From Nocardioidaceae bacterium SCSIO 66511 (lineage in GTDB: Bacteria > Actinomycetota > Actinomycetes > Propionibacteriales > Nocardioidaceae), in the NCBI GenBank assembly GCA_023100825.1, contig CP095846.1:2294001-2358000 (forward strand): a DNA stretch of 64,000 nucleotides, in the 5' to 3' direction. The translations under genes and the position numbers were made by a program. This document shows, piece after piece, positions 42,634-50,665 of this stretch (its first letter is position 1; the number at the start of each line of letters is the position of its first letter). The notes beneath the pieces are model-generated. The model ran no database searches. It was not told the DNA's origin and worked only from the letters and a program-made list of their open reading frames with translations.

Positions 42634-43590
42634 ATGGAGCCAGCACGCACCGCCACCACCGTCCGCTCCGGCGTCAGACGAGCCGCACGGGTCGCGAAAG
42701 GACTGGCGTCACCAGCGACGCGCGAACGCTACCTCGATGCCGTGAAACATCGGCTGCACGACGAGCGACCGGGTCACGGCGTCGAACGCTGCCTGGTGTG
42801 CAAGGCGCCGTCACCTCGGCATCGGACGATTCACTCCGCGTCATCGCCGGACAAGGTCCGCTACGTGCGTATCTGCGGCAGCTGCGGGCACATCAGCATT
42901 CCCGAAAACCGAAACGACTACACCGAACGCGATTACAGCCAGCTGCCGTCGAGCGGTCGCACCGGCCACGAGGGTAGGCCGGGCCGCGATTACCACATCG
43001 CCTCACTGGCTCTCGAAGGCATCGCGCGCAAGGACGTCGAGGTGCTGCTGTACGGAGTCGGCGCCAGCCGAGACAACCACACCATCAAGGATCTACCGAA
43101 GGTACGAAGCGTTGCGATCGGCGACATCATGAAGCTCCGCGACGATGGAGAGTTCGTCGACCTCACGAAGCGGCCGCCGAGGAAGTTCGACCTCGTCATC
43201 GCCAGCGAGGTGATCGAGCACTTCCGCGATCCTGTACCGGACTTTCGCACGCTGTTCGGGTTCGTCAAGCGCAACGGGCTGGTGGTCTGCGCCACCAACG
43301 TCTACGGAGGCAATGACCTGTCCCGCGACCGCTACATCTTCTACTCCGACCACACGTCGTACTACACGCCCACCGCGTTGCATCACATCGCGCTGATGTA
43401 CGGGATGCACATCGATTTCCGGATGCCGATCATCGGGGCCGGTATGCGTAAGCGCTACATCTTCTTCACCCGCTCGCGTGCGACCTTGGACCGGCTCTCG
43501 GTGTACTTCGGATCGCGTGCGTACGCGCCGTCCGAGTCGGCGTACCGGCTTCGGGCCGTGAAACGCTCCGATGAGAAGCGGTCCACCTGA
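42634..43590 (+). CDS. zinc-ribbon plus class I SAM methyltransferase
   Basis: 318 residues. Two Cys pairs CLVC and CGSC (about 51 and 81) form a probable zinc ribbon, followed by an acidic Rossmann part with LYGVGASRDNH, SVAIGD, and FDLVIASEVIEHFRDP (about 190-206), a methyltransferase motif IV region. This resembles sugar or small-molecule methyltransferases with N-terminal zinc domains (as in deoxysugar C-methyltransferases). No sugar genes are near. Leaderless start at ATG 42634. Substrate unknown. Confidence 0.78.
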   Translation: MEPARTATTVRSGVRRAARVAKGLASPATRERYLDAVKHRLHDERPGHGVERCLVCKAPSPRHRTIHSASSPDKVRYVRICGSCGHISIPENRNDYTERDYSQLPSSGRTGHEGRPGRDYHIASLALEGIARKDVEVLLYGVGASRDNHTIKDLPKVRSVAIGDIMKLRDDGEFVDLTKRPPRKFDLVIASEVIEHFRDPVPDFRTLFGFVKRNGLVVCATNVYGGNDLSRDRYIFYSDHTSYYTPTALHHIALMYGMHIDFRMPIIGAGMRKRYIFFTRSRATLDRLSVYFGSRAYAPSESAYRLRAVKRSDEKRST

Positions 43591-43596
43591 CCCGCA

Positions 43597-44187
43597 CTAG
43601 CTCTCGACGTGCTCCGCGTCGCGCTGTGCGGCAGGCCAGTCCTGGTGGAACCGGTCGGCGACGCTCTCGGCCTGCTTGAACAGCTTCTTTCGCGCCCGCG
43701 TGGAGAGCCGGTCGCCGAACACGCGACCGTAGAGGTGGTCGGTCTCGTGTTGCAGGCAGCGCGCGAGCGTACCGCCTTCGCCGATGTAGGTCACCGCGGC
43801 GCCGGTGTGGTCATAACCGTCGACGCGTGCCCAGTCGGGCCGGGCGCAGGCCGAATAGCCGCCGGGAAGCGAGAGACAGCCCTCGTCGTCCTCGTCGAGG
43901 TGTCGCTCGCCCGGATCGGGCAGGGTGAGCACCGGATTGCAGACGACGCCCTTGACCCGCTGGTCGGCACCGTCGGTGCAGTCGAATACGAACACCTTCT
44001 GGTCGACGCCGATCTGGTTGGCGGCGAGGCCGGCGCCCTCGGCGGCGTACATCGTCTCGAACATGTCGGCAACGAGGGTGGCGAGGTCGGCGTCGAAATC
44101 CGTGACGTCGCGTAGCTCTCGATGCATCACCGGCGTGCCCCACCGAGTGATCGGCCGTACGGTGCCTCCGGTCGGCAGGTCGGACAC
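43597..44187 (-). CDS. def: peptide deformylase
   Basis: 196 residues. All three metal-enzyme motifs are present: GAGLAANQIG (51-60), EGCLSLPG (102-109, Cys ligand) and QHETDHLYG (146-154, two His ligands and catalytic Glu). It removes the formyl group from nascent proteins. GTG 44187 was chosen with GAGGAG 5 bases before; the frame runs further upstream without Shine-Dalgarno. It is convergent with the previous methyltransferase (6 bases apart) and divergent from an acyl-CoA dehydrogenase. No fmt gene is beside it. Confidence 0.95.
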   Translation of the reverse strand: MSDLPTGGTVRPITRWGTPVMHRELRDVTDFDADLATLVADMFETMYAAEGAGLAANQIGVDQKVFVFDCTDGADQRVKGVVCNPVLTLPDPGERHLDEDDEGCLSLPGGYSACARPDWARVDGYDHTGAAVTYIGEGGTLARCLQHETDHLYGRVFGDRLSTRARKKLFKQAESVADRFHQDWPAAQRDAEHVES

Positions 44188-44301
44188 GTGGACTCCTCGA
44201 CGACTCGTGGTGATGATGCCGTGCCAAATCCTAGACGTGGGGCGTTCGATGCGAACGAGCGGCGTGAGCGAGGTCATGTGCACCTGAGTGCAAACGAGAG
44301 T

Positions 44302-44307
44302 TACACT
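44302..44307 (+). promoter_or_regulatory. -10 box of acyl-CoA dehydrogenase gene
   Basis: TACACT, 6 bases before the GTG at 44314, the leaderless arrangement repeated in this window. Confidence 0.45.
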
Positions 44308-44313
44308 TGTCCC

Positions 44314-45687
44314 GTGAGCAGAAATCCGAGGACCGGAGGAGCCGTCGTGTCATCAGACCGAGGGATCGTCACCTACCGCCGCGACGCGATGGGCTACGGC
44401 CTGGCCGCGCTGCACCGGATCGCCGGCTCGAAGATGATCGACCGGCTCGGCATGCGCAAGCCGACCGAGCGAGTCGTGTTCCAGGCGACTAAGACAGGCT
44501 TCCGTACGCTCGGGGCGGTCAACCGGACCTTCGTGAAGAAGCGCGGCGGGGGCTCGCCGAGCCGTACGCGCTCGGGCCCGCGCACCGGAGTCTTCGACCT
44601 CACTCCGACCGACGACCAGCAGATGATCGTCTCGGTCGTCGAGGAGTTCGCGGCCGACGTGGTACGCCCGGCGGCGGACAAGGCCGAGGAGCTCTGCGAG
44701 ACACCGGACGAGATCCTGTCGCAGGCCGCAGAGCTCGGTCTGACCCTGCTGGAGGTGCCCGACGACCTCGGCGGGCTCGATGGCGAGCGGTCTGCCACCA
44801 CGGGCGTCCTCGTCGCGGAAGCGTTGGCACACGGCGATATGGGCCTCGCGGTCTCCTGCCTCGCGCCCGCATCGGTCGCCACCGCATTGTCGCTGTGGGG
44901 GAGTGCCGACCAGCAGCAGACGTACCTGCCTTCGTTCACCGGTGACAAGGTGCCGGCGGCGGCATTGGCCGTCGCCGAGCCGACGCCGTTGTTCGATCCG
45001 CTCGCATTGCAGACCACCGCGCGGCGCTCACCCGGTGGCGGCTACGTACTTCAGGGTGTGAAGTCCGCGGTCGTTCGCGCCGCTCAGGCAGAGCTGTTCG
45101 TCGTAGCGGCCGAGATCGAAGGCAGCGGACCGGCGATGTTCCTGGTCGAGTCCGATACTGCCGGCCTCGAGATCGAGGCCGATCCGTCGATGGGTCTGCG
45201 CGCCGCGTCCTTGTCGCGGGTCGTTCTCGACGGCGTACGCGTACCCGAGGAGGCGCTGCTCGGCGGTGCGGGTACGTCGTCCTACCGCGAGTGCATCCGG
45301 CTGTCGAGGCTCGCGTGGTCCGCGTTGGCCGTCGGCACCGCCCAGGCGGTGCTCGACTACGTGACTCCGTATGTGAAGGAGCGCAAGGCGTTCGGCGAAC
45401 CGATCGCGTACCGGCAGTCGGTCGCGTTCATGGTCGCCAACATCGGGATCGAGCTGGAGGGCATGCGGCTCGCGACATACCGAGCCGCCTCTCGCGCCGA
45501 GCAGGGGCTCGACCACGCGCGTGAGGTCGCGATCGCGGGGCGCCTCTGCGCGGAGTACGGGATGAAGATCGGCCAGGACGGTGTCCAACTGCTCGGTGGC
45601 CACGGCTTCGTCAAGGAGCATCCGGTCGAACGCTGGTATCGCGACCTGCGCGCGGTAGGTGTGATGGAAGGCAGCCTCCTCGTCTGA
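44314..45687 (+). CDS. acyl-CoA dehydrogenase (first of pair)
   Basis: 457 residues, acyl-CoA dehydrogenase fold: N-terminal helical part from about 100, the middle beta domain around AVAEPTPLF, and C-terminal helices with RQSVAFMVANIG and GGHGFVKEHPVERWYRDLR, the FAD and dimer region. The first 90 residues (LHRIAGSKMIDRLGMRK...) are an extension not found in typical members. GTG 44314 fits a leaderless start; GTG 44347 with GGAGGA 6 bases before is a good alternative. A paired dehydrogenase follows after 28 bases. Heterodimeric FadE pairs occur in actinobacterial lipid and steroid catabolism; the substrate is unknown. Confidence 0.85.
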   Translation: MSRNPRTGGAVVSSDRGIVTYRRDAMGYGLAALHRIAGSKMIDRLGMRKPTERVVFQATKTGFRTLGAVNRTFVKKRGGGSPSRTRSGPRTGVFDLTPTDDQQMIVSVVEEFAADVVRPAADKAEELCETPDEILSQAAELGLTLLEVPDDLGGLDGERSATTGVLVAEALAHGDMGLAVSCLAPASVATALSLWGSADQQQTYLPSFTGDKVPAAALAVAEPTPLFDPLALQTTARRSPGGGYVLQGVKSAVVRAAQAELFVVAAEIEGSGPAMFLVESDTAGLEIEADPSMGLRAASLSRVVLDGVRVPEEALLGGAGTSSYRECIRLSRLAWSALAVGTAQAVLDYVTPYVKERKAFGEPIAYRQSVAFMVANIGIELEGMRLATYRAASRAEQGLDHAREVAIAGRLCAEYGMKIGQDGVQLLGGHGFVKEHPVERWYRDLRAVGVMEGSLLV

Positions 45688-45715
45688 GGAGCCGTACTCG
45701 AGAAGGACTGCATAG

Positions 45716-46924
45716 ATGATCAACCTGGAAACACCCCGCAAGTTCAAGACGTTCATCGGCCAGGCGCATCAGGTCGCGGCGGAGTTCCTGCGACCGAACT
45801 CCCGGAAGTACGACACGGCGGAGCATGCGTACCCCAAGGAGCTCGACCTGCTCGCGTCGCTCGTCGACGGGATGGACGATTCGGGCAACAGCCAGGGCGC
45901 CGGTGCGAAAGGCGTTCGGCGTAGCGGCGGTGATGCCGAGTCGGTACGCAACGGCACGAACATGTCGTCGGTGCTGTCGGTCATGGAGATGTGCTGGGGT
46001 GACGTCGGCCTCACGCTCTCGATGCCGCGCCAGGGCCTCGGCAACTCGGCGATCGCATCGGTTGCAACCGACGAGCAGCTCGCCCGCTTCGACGGGGTGT
46101 GGGCCGCCATGGCGATCACCGAGCCCGGATGCGGATCCGACTCCGCCGCGATCAACGCCACCGCCGTGCTCGACGGTGACGCGTACGTGCTGAACGGCGA
46201 GAAGATCTTCGTGACGTCCGGTGATCGTGCCGATGCCGTGGTCGTTTGGGCGACGCTCGACAAGTCGAAGGGCCGGGCTGCGATCAAGTCGTTCGTGGTC
46301 ATGAAGGACACGCCCGGTATCCACGTCGAGCGCCTCGAGCACAAGCTCGGCATTCGCGGTTCGGACACAGCCACCATCATTCTCGACAACTGCCGGGTCC
46401 CGGCCGAGAACCTCCTCGGTAGCCCCGAGATCGACACGGAGCAGGGCTTCGCCGGCGTCATGCAGACGTTCGACAACACGCGGCCACTTGTCGCCGCGAT
46501 GGCGGTCGGCTGCGCGCGGGCGTCCCTCGAGGCGACGCGTGACCTGCTCCGCGATGCGGGCATCGAGATCGACTACGACCGGCCGGCGAACCGCCAGTCG
46601 GCCGCGGCCGCTACGTACCTCGCGATGGAGTCGGACTGGGAGGCGGCGTACCTGCTGACGGCGCAGGCGGCCTGGATGGCCGACAACTCCAAGCCGAACT
46701 CGCTGCAGGCGTCGATGGCCAAGGCCAAGGCCGGCCGCTGCGCCAACGACATCACGCTGCGCTGCGTTGAGCTCGCGGGCACTCTCGGGTACGGGGAGCA
46801 CGAACTACTGGAGAAGTGGAGCCGCGACTCCAAGATCCTGGACATCTTCGAGGGCACCCAGCAGATCCAACAGCTCATCGTCGCGCGCCGGTTGCTCGAC
46901 CTGTCGAGTGCCGAGCTGAAGTAG
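45716..46924 (+). CDS. acyl-CoA dehydrogenase (second of pair)
   Basis: 402 residues with the complete acyl-CoA dehydrogenase layout: ITEPGCGSDSAAINATA (about 139-155, FAD/substrate-binding loop), GEKIFVTSGDRAD, and DIFEGTQQIQQLIVARRLL at the C-terminus. The EGTQQIQ motif holds the usual catalytic Glu region of this family. It follows the first dehydrogenase by 28 bases with AGAAGGACT as ribosome site. Together they may form a heteromeric FadE enzyme for beta-oxidation; no thiolase or hydratase gene is adjacent. Confidence 0.9.
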   Translation: MINLETPRKFKTFIGQAHQVAAEFLRPNSRKYDTAEHAYPKELDLLASLVDGMDDSGNSQGAGAKGVRRSGGDAESVRNGTNMSSVLSVMEMCWGDVGLTLSMPRQGLGNSAIASVATDEQLARFDGVWAAMAITEPGCGSDSAAINATAVLDGDAYVLNGEKIFVTSGDRADAVVVWATLDKSKGRAAIKSFVVMKDTPGIHVERLEHKLGIRGSDTATIILDNCRVPAENLLGSPEIDTEQGFAGVMQTFDNTRPLVAAMAVGCARASLEATRDLLRDAGIEIDYDRPANRQSAAAATYLAMESDWEAAYLLTAQAAWMADNSKPNSLQASMAKAKAGRCANDITLRCVELAGTLGYGEHELLEKWSRDSKILDIFEGTQQIQQLIVARRLLDLSSAELK

Positions 46925-47002
46925 CATCCCGGGCGGCCGCGACCCGCGGTCAGCCGGTCCTCGCGGTACGTTCGTGGCCTGTCACAGGACTCGGAGTGTG
47001 CC

Positions 47003-47635
47003 GTGTTGGTGGAAGTGAACAAGGTCTCGGTCGAGGGCCCGCATGGACCGCTGCTACGACCGACCTCGCTGTCGTTCGGGAGCAAGGACGCCGCGCTGGT
47101 CGTCGGCCCGCCTGGTGCCGGCCACACGGCGCTGGCGTTGGCCGTCTCGGGGCGGCTACGGCCGACATCGGGCCAGGTGACGGCCGACGGCGACCGGTCG
47201 CTTGCACACCTACGCCGACGGATCGCGCCGGTCGATGTCGCGGGTGTCTCGGAGCCCGACGAGGTCGTCCCGTTCGCGGCCGTCATCGGGGAGGAGCTCG
47301 CGATGTGCGGACGACGTGCCTCGCGCTCGGCGGTTCGTGCGTACCTGACCGAGCGTGGTGCAGACGACTTCATCGACACTCGGGTCGAGAACGTACCCCC
47401 GGATATCCGCGCCTGGCTACTGACCGACCTGGCAATGCAACGCTCCGGCGTGGAGGGCGTCGTGATCGCGTGCCCCGACCGATACGGACTCCGCGCCGAG
47501 GTCGCCTGGGAGATCGCCCTGTGGGCGGCGGAGGCCGGTTCCGCTGTCCTCCTGCAGTTGATGCAGAACACCGCTGACGCCATCGCCGTCGAACCGACGG
47601 TGATCGGCGACGTCTCGTTGGGAGGTGTTCGATGA
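47003..47635 (+). CDS. degenerate ABC-type ATPase-like protein
   Basis: 210 residues that follow the layout of an ABC ATPase but have lost its catalytic residues. The P-loop reads GPPGAGHT (35-42) with His41 in place of Lys; the place of the LSGGQ signature reads VPPD (131-134); the Walker B plus Glu region reads VVIACPDRYGL (153-163) where LLLDEPTSGL is expected. MLVEVNKVSVEGPHG and GQVT also align with ABC N-termini. It overlaps the YhgE/Pip gene (ATGA), so the two are made together. It may be a structural partner of that membrane protein; binding of ATP is doubtful. A GTG start with GGAG upstream is used. Confidence 0.7.
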   Translation: MLVEVNKVSVEGPHGPLLRPTSLSFGSKDAALVVGPPGAGHTALALAVSGRLRPTSGQVTADGDRSLAHLRRRIAPVDVAGVSEPDEVVPFAAVIGEELAMCGRRASRSAVRAYLTERGADDFIDTRVENVPPDIRAWLLTDLAMQRSGVEGVVIACPDRYGLRAEVAWEIALWAAEAGSAVLLQLMQNTADAIAVEPTVIGDVSLGGVR

Positions 47636-49695
47636 GCTCGCTACGCATGGCGTTCACCGAGCTCCGACGGTTGTTCGCCGGACGACTGCCGCGGCTCGCC
47701 ATCGGCGCGTTGATCCTCATACCGTCGATGTACGCCGGACTGTATCTGTGGGCGAACCACGACCCGTACGGCAACCTCGACCAGGTGGACGCCGCGCTCG
47801 TCGTCGCCGACACCGGGGCCAAGGCCTCAGATGGGACGAATCTGCATGTCGGCCGCGACGTCGCCGACGACCTGGTCGACGACGGCTCCTTCCGGTGGCA
47901 TGAGGTGTCGGCGGAGGAAGCCGAGGACGGGGTTCGAAACGGTGAGTACAGCTTCGCGGTGACATTGCCGAAGCGATTCTCCGCGGCGCTCGCGTCGACG
48001 GCCGACCTCGACCCGCAGAAGGGCCGCCTGCGCCTGACGACCAATGACTCGAACAACTATCTCGCACACTCGATCGGCGACCAGCTGATGACGCGGATCG
48101 CCGGAACGATCACCGAACGAGTCGGCAAGCGGGCCGCTTCTGAGTTCCTCGCCGGGTTCGCAGATGTTCATTCCCAGGTACGCAAGGCGGGCAACGGGGC
48201 CGCGGAACTGCGCGACGGACTGGCCGACGCGGTACGTGGATCTCGTCGACTGGAAAAGGGTGCGGGTACGCTCGCGAACGGCGAGGGTCGCCTCGTAGAA
48301 GGCCAAGAACGCCTCGCCGCCGGCATCGGCACCGCCGACCGAGGGGCGAAACGACTCGACAGCGGTGCCCACCGGCTCGCGGACGGACTCGACACCCTTG
48401 CCCGGCGTACTGCCTCACTGCCGCGCCAGACCGCGCGACTCGCATCCGGGTCCCGACAAGTGGCCGACGGCAACCGGCGGATCGCCGCGGTCGCCGATCG
48501 GGCGGCGACGATCTCGAGCGCGGTCATGAGCACGGTCGACGCCGCGGGACAGGACATTCGCACGGCTCTGCGACGGATGGGGCTTTCGCCGGCGCAGGTC
48601 CAACGAGTGATGCGCCATCTCGACCGCGTCCGCACGCCGCTCGAGCGGGTCAACCGAAAGATCCATGGTGCCGCCCGCGACACTGACCGGCTCGCCGACG
48701 GTGCGCAGCGGGTCGCGGACGGCAACCGACGACTCAGCAAGGCGTCAGGCAGGTTGGTGAGCGGCATCGGCACCGCGGATCGTGGGGCGACCCGGCTCGC
48801 GTCCGGTGCGGATCGCCTGGTCTCCGGCATCGATCGGCTGGGCAGCGGCAGCGATCGGCTGGTCGACGCACAACGCCGCGCGCACAAGGGCGCGCGGCGA
48901 CTCGACACGGGCGCAGGTCGCCTCGTCAACGGCCTGGTCGACGCCCGCGACGGCGCGGGACAGCTTGCGAGCGGCCTACGGAACGGGCTGGAATCCATCC
49001 CCAACCTCGACAAGTCGGACCGTAAGTCGGCCGCCTCAGCGATCGCCTCTCCGGTCGACGTCGAATCCGTCTCCCAAGCGAGCGCGGGTTCGTACGGCGC
49101 GGGGCTCGCTCCCTTCTTCATGGGCCTCGCGACCTGGATCGGGGCGTACGTGGTGTTCCTGCTGGTCCGACCCCTGTCGAATCGCGCCATCGCGGCCCGG
49201 GCGTGGCCCGCGCGCATCGCACTCGGCGGTTGGATTCCTCCGTCGCTCATCGGCATCGTCCAGGTTGCGGTGATGCTGCTCATCATCGCGGCGGTGGTCG
49301 GAATCACCATCGCCAACACGTTGCAGGCGTTGCTCTTCCTCGTGCTGGTCACGGTGACCTTCGTGGCGATCGTGCACGCCTTGAATGCGTGGCTTGGGGG
49401 AGTGGGGCAGTTCGTCGGCCTGGTGCTGCTCGTGCTGCAGCTGGTCAGTGCCGGCGGTACGTTCCCGTGGCAGACGCTGCCCGGACCGCTCCAGGCGCTG
49501 CACCATGTGCTGCCGCTTTCGTACGCGATCGATGGTCTCCGTCACCTGATGTACGGCGGGCCGCTGACCGGGGTCGGACGCGACGTGTTCGTGCTCTGCG
49601 TGTTTCTTGCGGCTAGTCTGTTCGCTACTGCGGTCGCCGCTCGGCGCCAGCGGATGTGGACCGTTTCGAGGATCAAACCGGAGTTGGCACTGTGA
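47632..49695 (+). CDS. YhgE/Pip-type membrane protein
   Basis: 687 residues of the YhgE/Pip (phage infection protein) family, related to ABC-2 permeases. One helix at about 20-44, an extracytoplasmic N-terminal domain (about 45-180), a long coiled coil (about 185-460) with repeats of the type LxxGxxRLxxG, and about six helices at 485-675. Related MmpL/ABC-2-like exporters move large or lipid-type molecules; the substrate here is unknown. ATG overlaps the degenerate ATPase gene, and its stop overlaps the MarR gene GTG, giving a three-gene coupled unit. Confidence 0.88.
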   Translation: MSSLRMAFTELRRLFAGRLPRLAIGALILIPSMYAGLYLWANHDPYGNLDQVDAALVVADTGAKASDGTNLHVGRDVADDLVDDGSFRWHEVSAEEAEDGVRNGEYSFAVTLPKRFSAALASTADLDPQKGRLRLTTNDSNNYLAHSIGDQLMTRIAGTITERVGKRAASEFLAGFADVHSQVRKAGNGAAELRDGLADAVRGSRRLEKGAGTLANGEGRLVEGQERLAAGIGTADRGAKRLDSGAHRLADGLDTLARRTASLPRQTARLASGSRQVADGNRRIAAVADRAATISSAVMSTVDAAGQDIRTALRRMGLSPAQVQRVMRHLDRVRTPLERVNRKIHGAARDTDRLADGAQRVADGNRRLSKASGRLVSGIGTADRGATRLASGADRLVSGIDRLGSGSDRLVDAQRRAHKGARRLDTGAGRLVNGLVDARDGAGQLASGLRNGLESIPNLDKSDRKSAASAIASPVDVESVSQASAGSYGAGLAPFFMGLATWIGAYVVFLLVRPLSNRAIAARAWPARIALGGWIPPSLIGIVQVAVMLLIIAAVVGITIANTLQALLFLVLVTVTFVAIVHALNAWLGGVGQFVGLVLLVLQLVSAGGTFPWQTLPGPLQALHHVLPLSYAIDGLRHLMYGGPLTGVGRDVFVLCVFLAASLFATAVAARRQRMWTVSRIKPELAL

Positions 49696-50147
49696 GCGAT
49701 ATTCCCCTTGCCCGCGATGTCGAGTACGAGATCACCCGCATGCTGCGGCGATCGCGTGCTCGGAGCATGCGTACGGTTGCCGATGTACACCCCGATCTCG
49801 AGCTCGGCAACTACCTGCTGCTCCTGGCGGTCGACGATGCCTGCGGCCCGGGGTCCGACGGTGTACGCGCCACCGAGCTCGCAGAGTCGTTCGCGGTGCA
49901 CAAGTCGACCGTGAGCCGAGGGCTGGCGACGCTCGAGCAGATCGGTCTGGTCGAGCGTGTCCCCGATCCGACGGACGGCCGCGCCCGGCTGGTCCGGCTG
50001 ACCGACGAGGCCGCTCGGCGGGTCGAGGAGGTGCGCCGACGCCGCCATGAGCAGCTGGCAGCGGTCCTCGAGGACTGGCAGTCCGACGACCTCACGACAC
50101 TCGCTCGCCTGCTGGATCAGCTGAACAACGCGCTCGACCAAGGCTGA
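49692..50147 (+). CDS. MarR family transcriptional regulator
   Basis: 151 residues: a dimerising helical part and a winged HTH (about 60-115) with TELAESFAVHKSTVSRGLATLEQIGLVERVPDPTDGRAR, the typical MarR recognition helix and wing. It overlaps the YhgE/Pip gene by GTGA and should regulate this operon, probably as autorepressor responding to a small hydrophobic compound. That it controls its own operon is inference from position. No operator was found by eye upstream of 47003. Confidence 0.9.
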   Translation: MSDIPLARDVEYEITRMLRRSRARSMRTVADVHPDLELGNYLLLLAVDDACGPGSDGVRATELAESFAVHKSTVSRGLATLEQIGLVERVPDPTDGRARLVRLTDEAARRVEEVRRRRHEQLAAVLEDWQSDDLTTLARLLDQLNNALDQG

Positions 50148-50170
50148 CGTGCACTGGCGCGGTTGACGTG

Positions 50171-50176
50171 TACCGT
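50171..50176 (+). promoter_or_regulatory. -10 box of leaderless lipoprotein gene
   Basis: TACCGT, 6 bases before the ATG at 50183; TTGAC lies only a few bases upstream and is too close to be the -35. Confidence 0.5.
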
Positions 50177-50182
50177 CTGCTC

Positions 50183-50665
50183 ATGCGAATTGCACGAGGG
50201 GTCGCCGCGATGACGTGCGCAGCAGCGCTGGCGATGGCCGCGTCGGCGTGCAGTGACGAGGATGATCCAGCGGATGACGAGCCCACCGAGGCGGGTCCGA
50301 GTTCGATCGACCGGTTGAGCGACATTCCGGATGCCGTTCTGGTGATCAAGCCGAAGTCGCAAGACGCGCCCAAGACGTATCGAACCGCGAAGATCGTCAG
50401 TGCGAACCCGTCGGCGAGCGGCGAGTCGGTCGATGTGAACTTCGAGGCGGGGCCCGACATGTGCAGCATGTTCACCGGGTACGCGACACAGGAGACCGAC
50501 TCGACGATCGAGGTGACGGTGATCATCGGTGAACAGGCAAACTGCACGGGTGACCCGACCGAGCGTACGACGGTGCTGAACGTCGACGAGCCGGTGGGCG
50601 ATCGCGACGTCGTCGTCTCCGAGTACTCCCAGGAGTCCATCCCGATCAAAAACCCCTCCCAGTAA
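50183..50665 (+). CDS. putative lipoprotein
   Basis: 160 residues. MRIARGVAAMTCAAALAM then AASAC is a lipoprotein signal with Cys at about residue 23, followed by an acidic Asp/Glu-rich linker (SDEDDPADDEPTEAG) and a beta-rich domain of about 110 residues with Cys in DMCSMF and NCTGD. No family recognised. ATG 50183 fits the leaderless box TACCGT; GTG 50168 would add five residues. Its end overlaps hrpA on the other strand by 20 bases. Confidence 0.7.
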   Translation: MRIARGVAAMTCAAALAMAASACSDEDDPADDEPTEAGPSSIDRLSDIPDAVLVIKPKSQDAPKTYRTAKIVSANPSASGESVDVNFEAGPDMCSMFTGYATQETDSTIEVTVIIGEQANCTGDPTERTTVLNVDEPVGDRDVVVSEYSQESIPIKNPSQ

